Shown piece after piece: positions 6,255 through 6,403 of a stretch of DNA of 6,403 nt. The notes under the pieces were generated by a model. It ran no database searches. It saw nothing but the letters and a program-made list of their open reading frames with translations, and was not told where the DNA came from. The DNA comes from an uncultured Thermoanaerobacteraceae bacterium (GTDB taxonomy: Bacteria; Bacillota; DSM-12270; Thermacetogeniales; Thermacetogeniaceae): NCBI GenBank assembly GCA_937914965.1, contig CALGIY010000125.1:1-6403 (forward strand). The letters are read 5' to 3'. A program made the position numbers and the translations under genes. Numbering within the stretch: position 1 is the first letter of the stretch; each line of letters starts with the position of its first letter.

Positions 6255-6403
6255 TTGAGTAATGAAATTCGTGTAGTTATTGCTGGAGTCGCGGGAAAAA
6301 TGGGAAAGGAAACAGCAAAAGCAGTTCTTGCAGAGGCACCTGAATTGCGGATTGATTACTTACGATCACAAACCGAGTCAGAATATCGCTGGCAAAATGG
6401 AAG
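6255..6403 (+). CDS. dapB: 4-hydroxy-tetrahydrodipicolinate reductase, N-terminal part (cut by window edge, apparent frameshift)
   Basis: The only possible start after the in-frame TAG at 6234 is TTG 6255, with a weak GGGG ribosome site at 6241-6244. It encodes MSNEIRVVIAGVAGKMGKE, the DapB Rossmann start with its GxxGxMG nucleotide-binding loop (residues 11-17), followed by TAKAVLAEAPEL. DapB reduces hydroxy-tetrahydrodipicolinate with NAD(P)H on the route to diaminopimelate and lysine. After about 6350 the open frame (IDYLRSQTESEYRWQNG) no longer looks like DapB. The frame one base on gives LITYDHKPSQNIAGKME, which fits the expected second strand (LVGAxDH-like). This suggests one extra base near 6351, either a sequence error or a real mutation. 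Only about a fifth of the gene is in the window. Confidence 0.8.
   Translation, partial: MSNEIRVVIAGVAGKMGKETAKAVLAEAPELRIDYLRSQTESEYRWQNG

Overview
The window reads as ordinary chromosomal core sequence from a low-to-medium-GC, spore-forming Firmicute, most likely a member of the Clostridia (Peptococcaceae-like). The reasons are the gene order (rpsO, pnp, a YlxY-type deacetylase, an MlpA-type M16 peptidase, a YlmC/YmxH protein, then a lysine/DAP gene), which matches the conserved Bacillus/Clostridia neighbourhood, the strong purine-rich Shine-Dalgarno sites, and the use of GTG and TTG starts. The lineage is inferred from gene content only.

Layout: positions 1-66 hold the last codons of an unidentified upstream gene. 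Then come rpsO (99-368), a strong intercistronic hairpin (385-408), pnp (438-2555), a hairpin (2585-2612) that buries the next ribosome binding site, a membrane-anchored ylxY-like polysaccharide deacetylase (2620-3324), a secreted D-alanyl-D-alanine carboxypeptidase (3349-4467), an M16 zinc peptidase (4525-5799) and a small PRC-barrel protein of the YlmC/YmxH type (5843-6109). All are on the plus strand with gaps of 24-69 bases, so they look like one co-transcribed block. It is closed by a canonical intrinsic terminator at 6125-6153. A new sigma-A-like promoter follows (6189-6217), and then the 5' end of dapB (6255 to the window end).

The block combines translation and RNA turnover (S15, PNPase) with envelope and sporulation-type functions: a peptidoglycan or polysaccharide deacetylase, a DD-carboxypeptidase, a peptidase and a sporulation-associated small protein. 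dapB begins the diaminopimelate/lysine branch that feeds peptidoglycan. The carboxypeptidase between ylxY and mlpA is an addition relative to the Bacillus subtilis order.

I found no mobile element, CRISPR array, RNA gene or clearly new system. The points most worth checking are an apparent one-base frameshift in the dapB start region near 6351, the hairpin that sequesters the ylxY ribosome binding site, the rpsO-pnp hairpin flanked by a 9-base direct repeat, an out-of-frame ATG better placed than the real start of the carboxypeptidase, and an atypical catalytic motif in the deacetylase.
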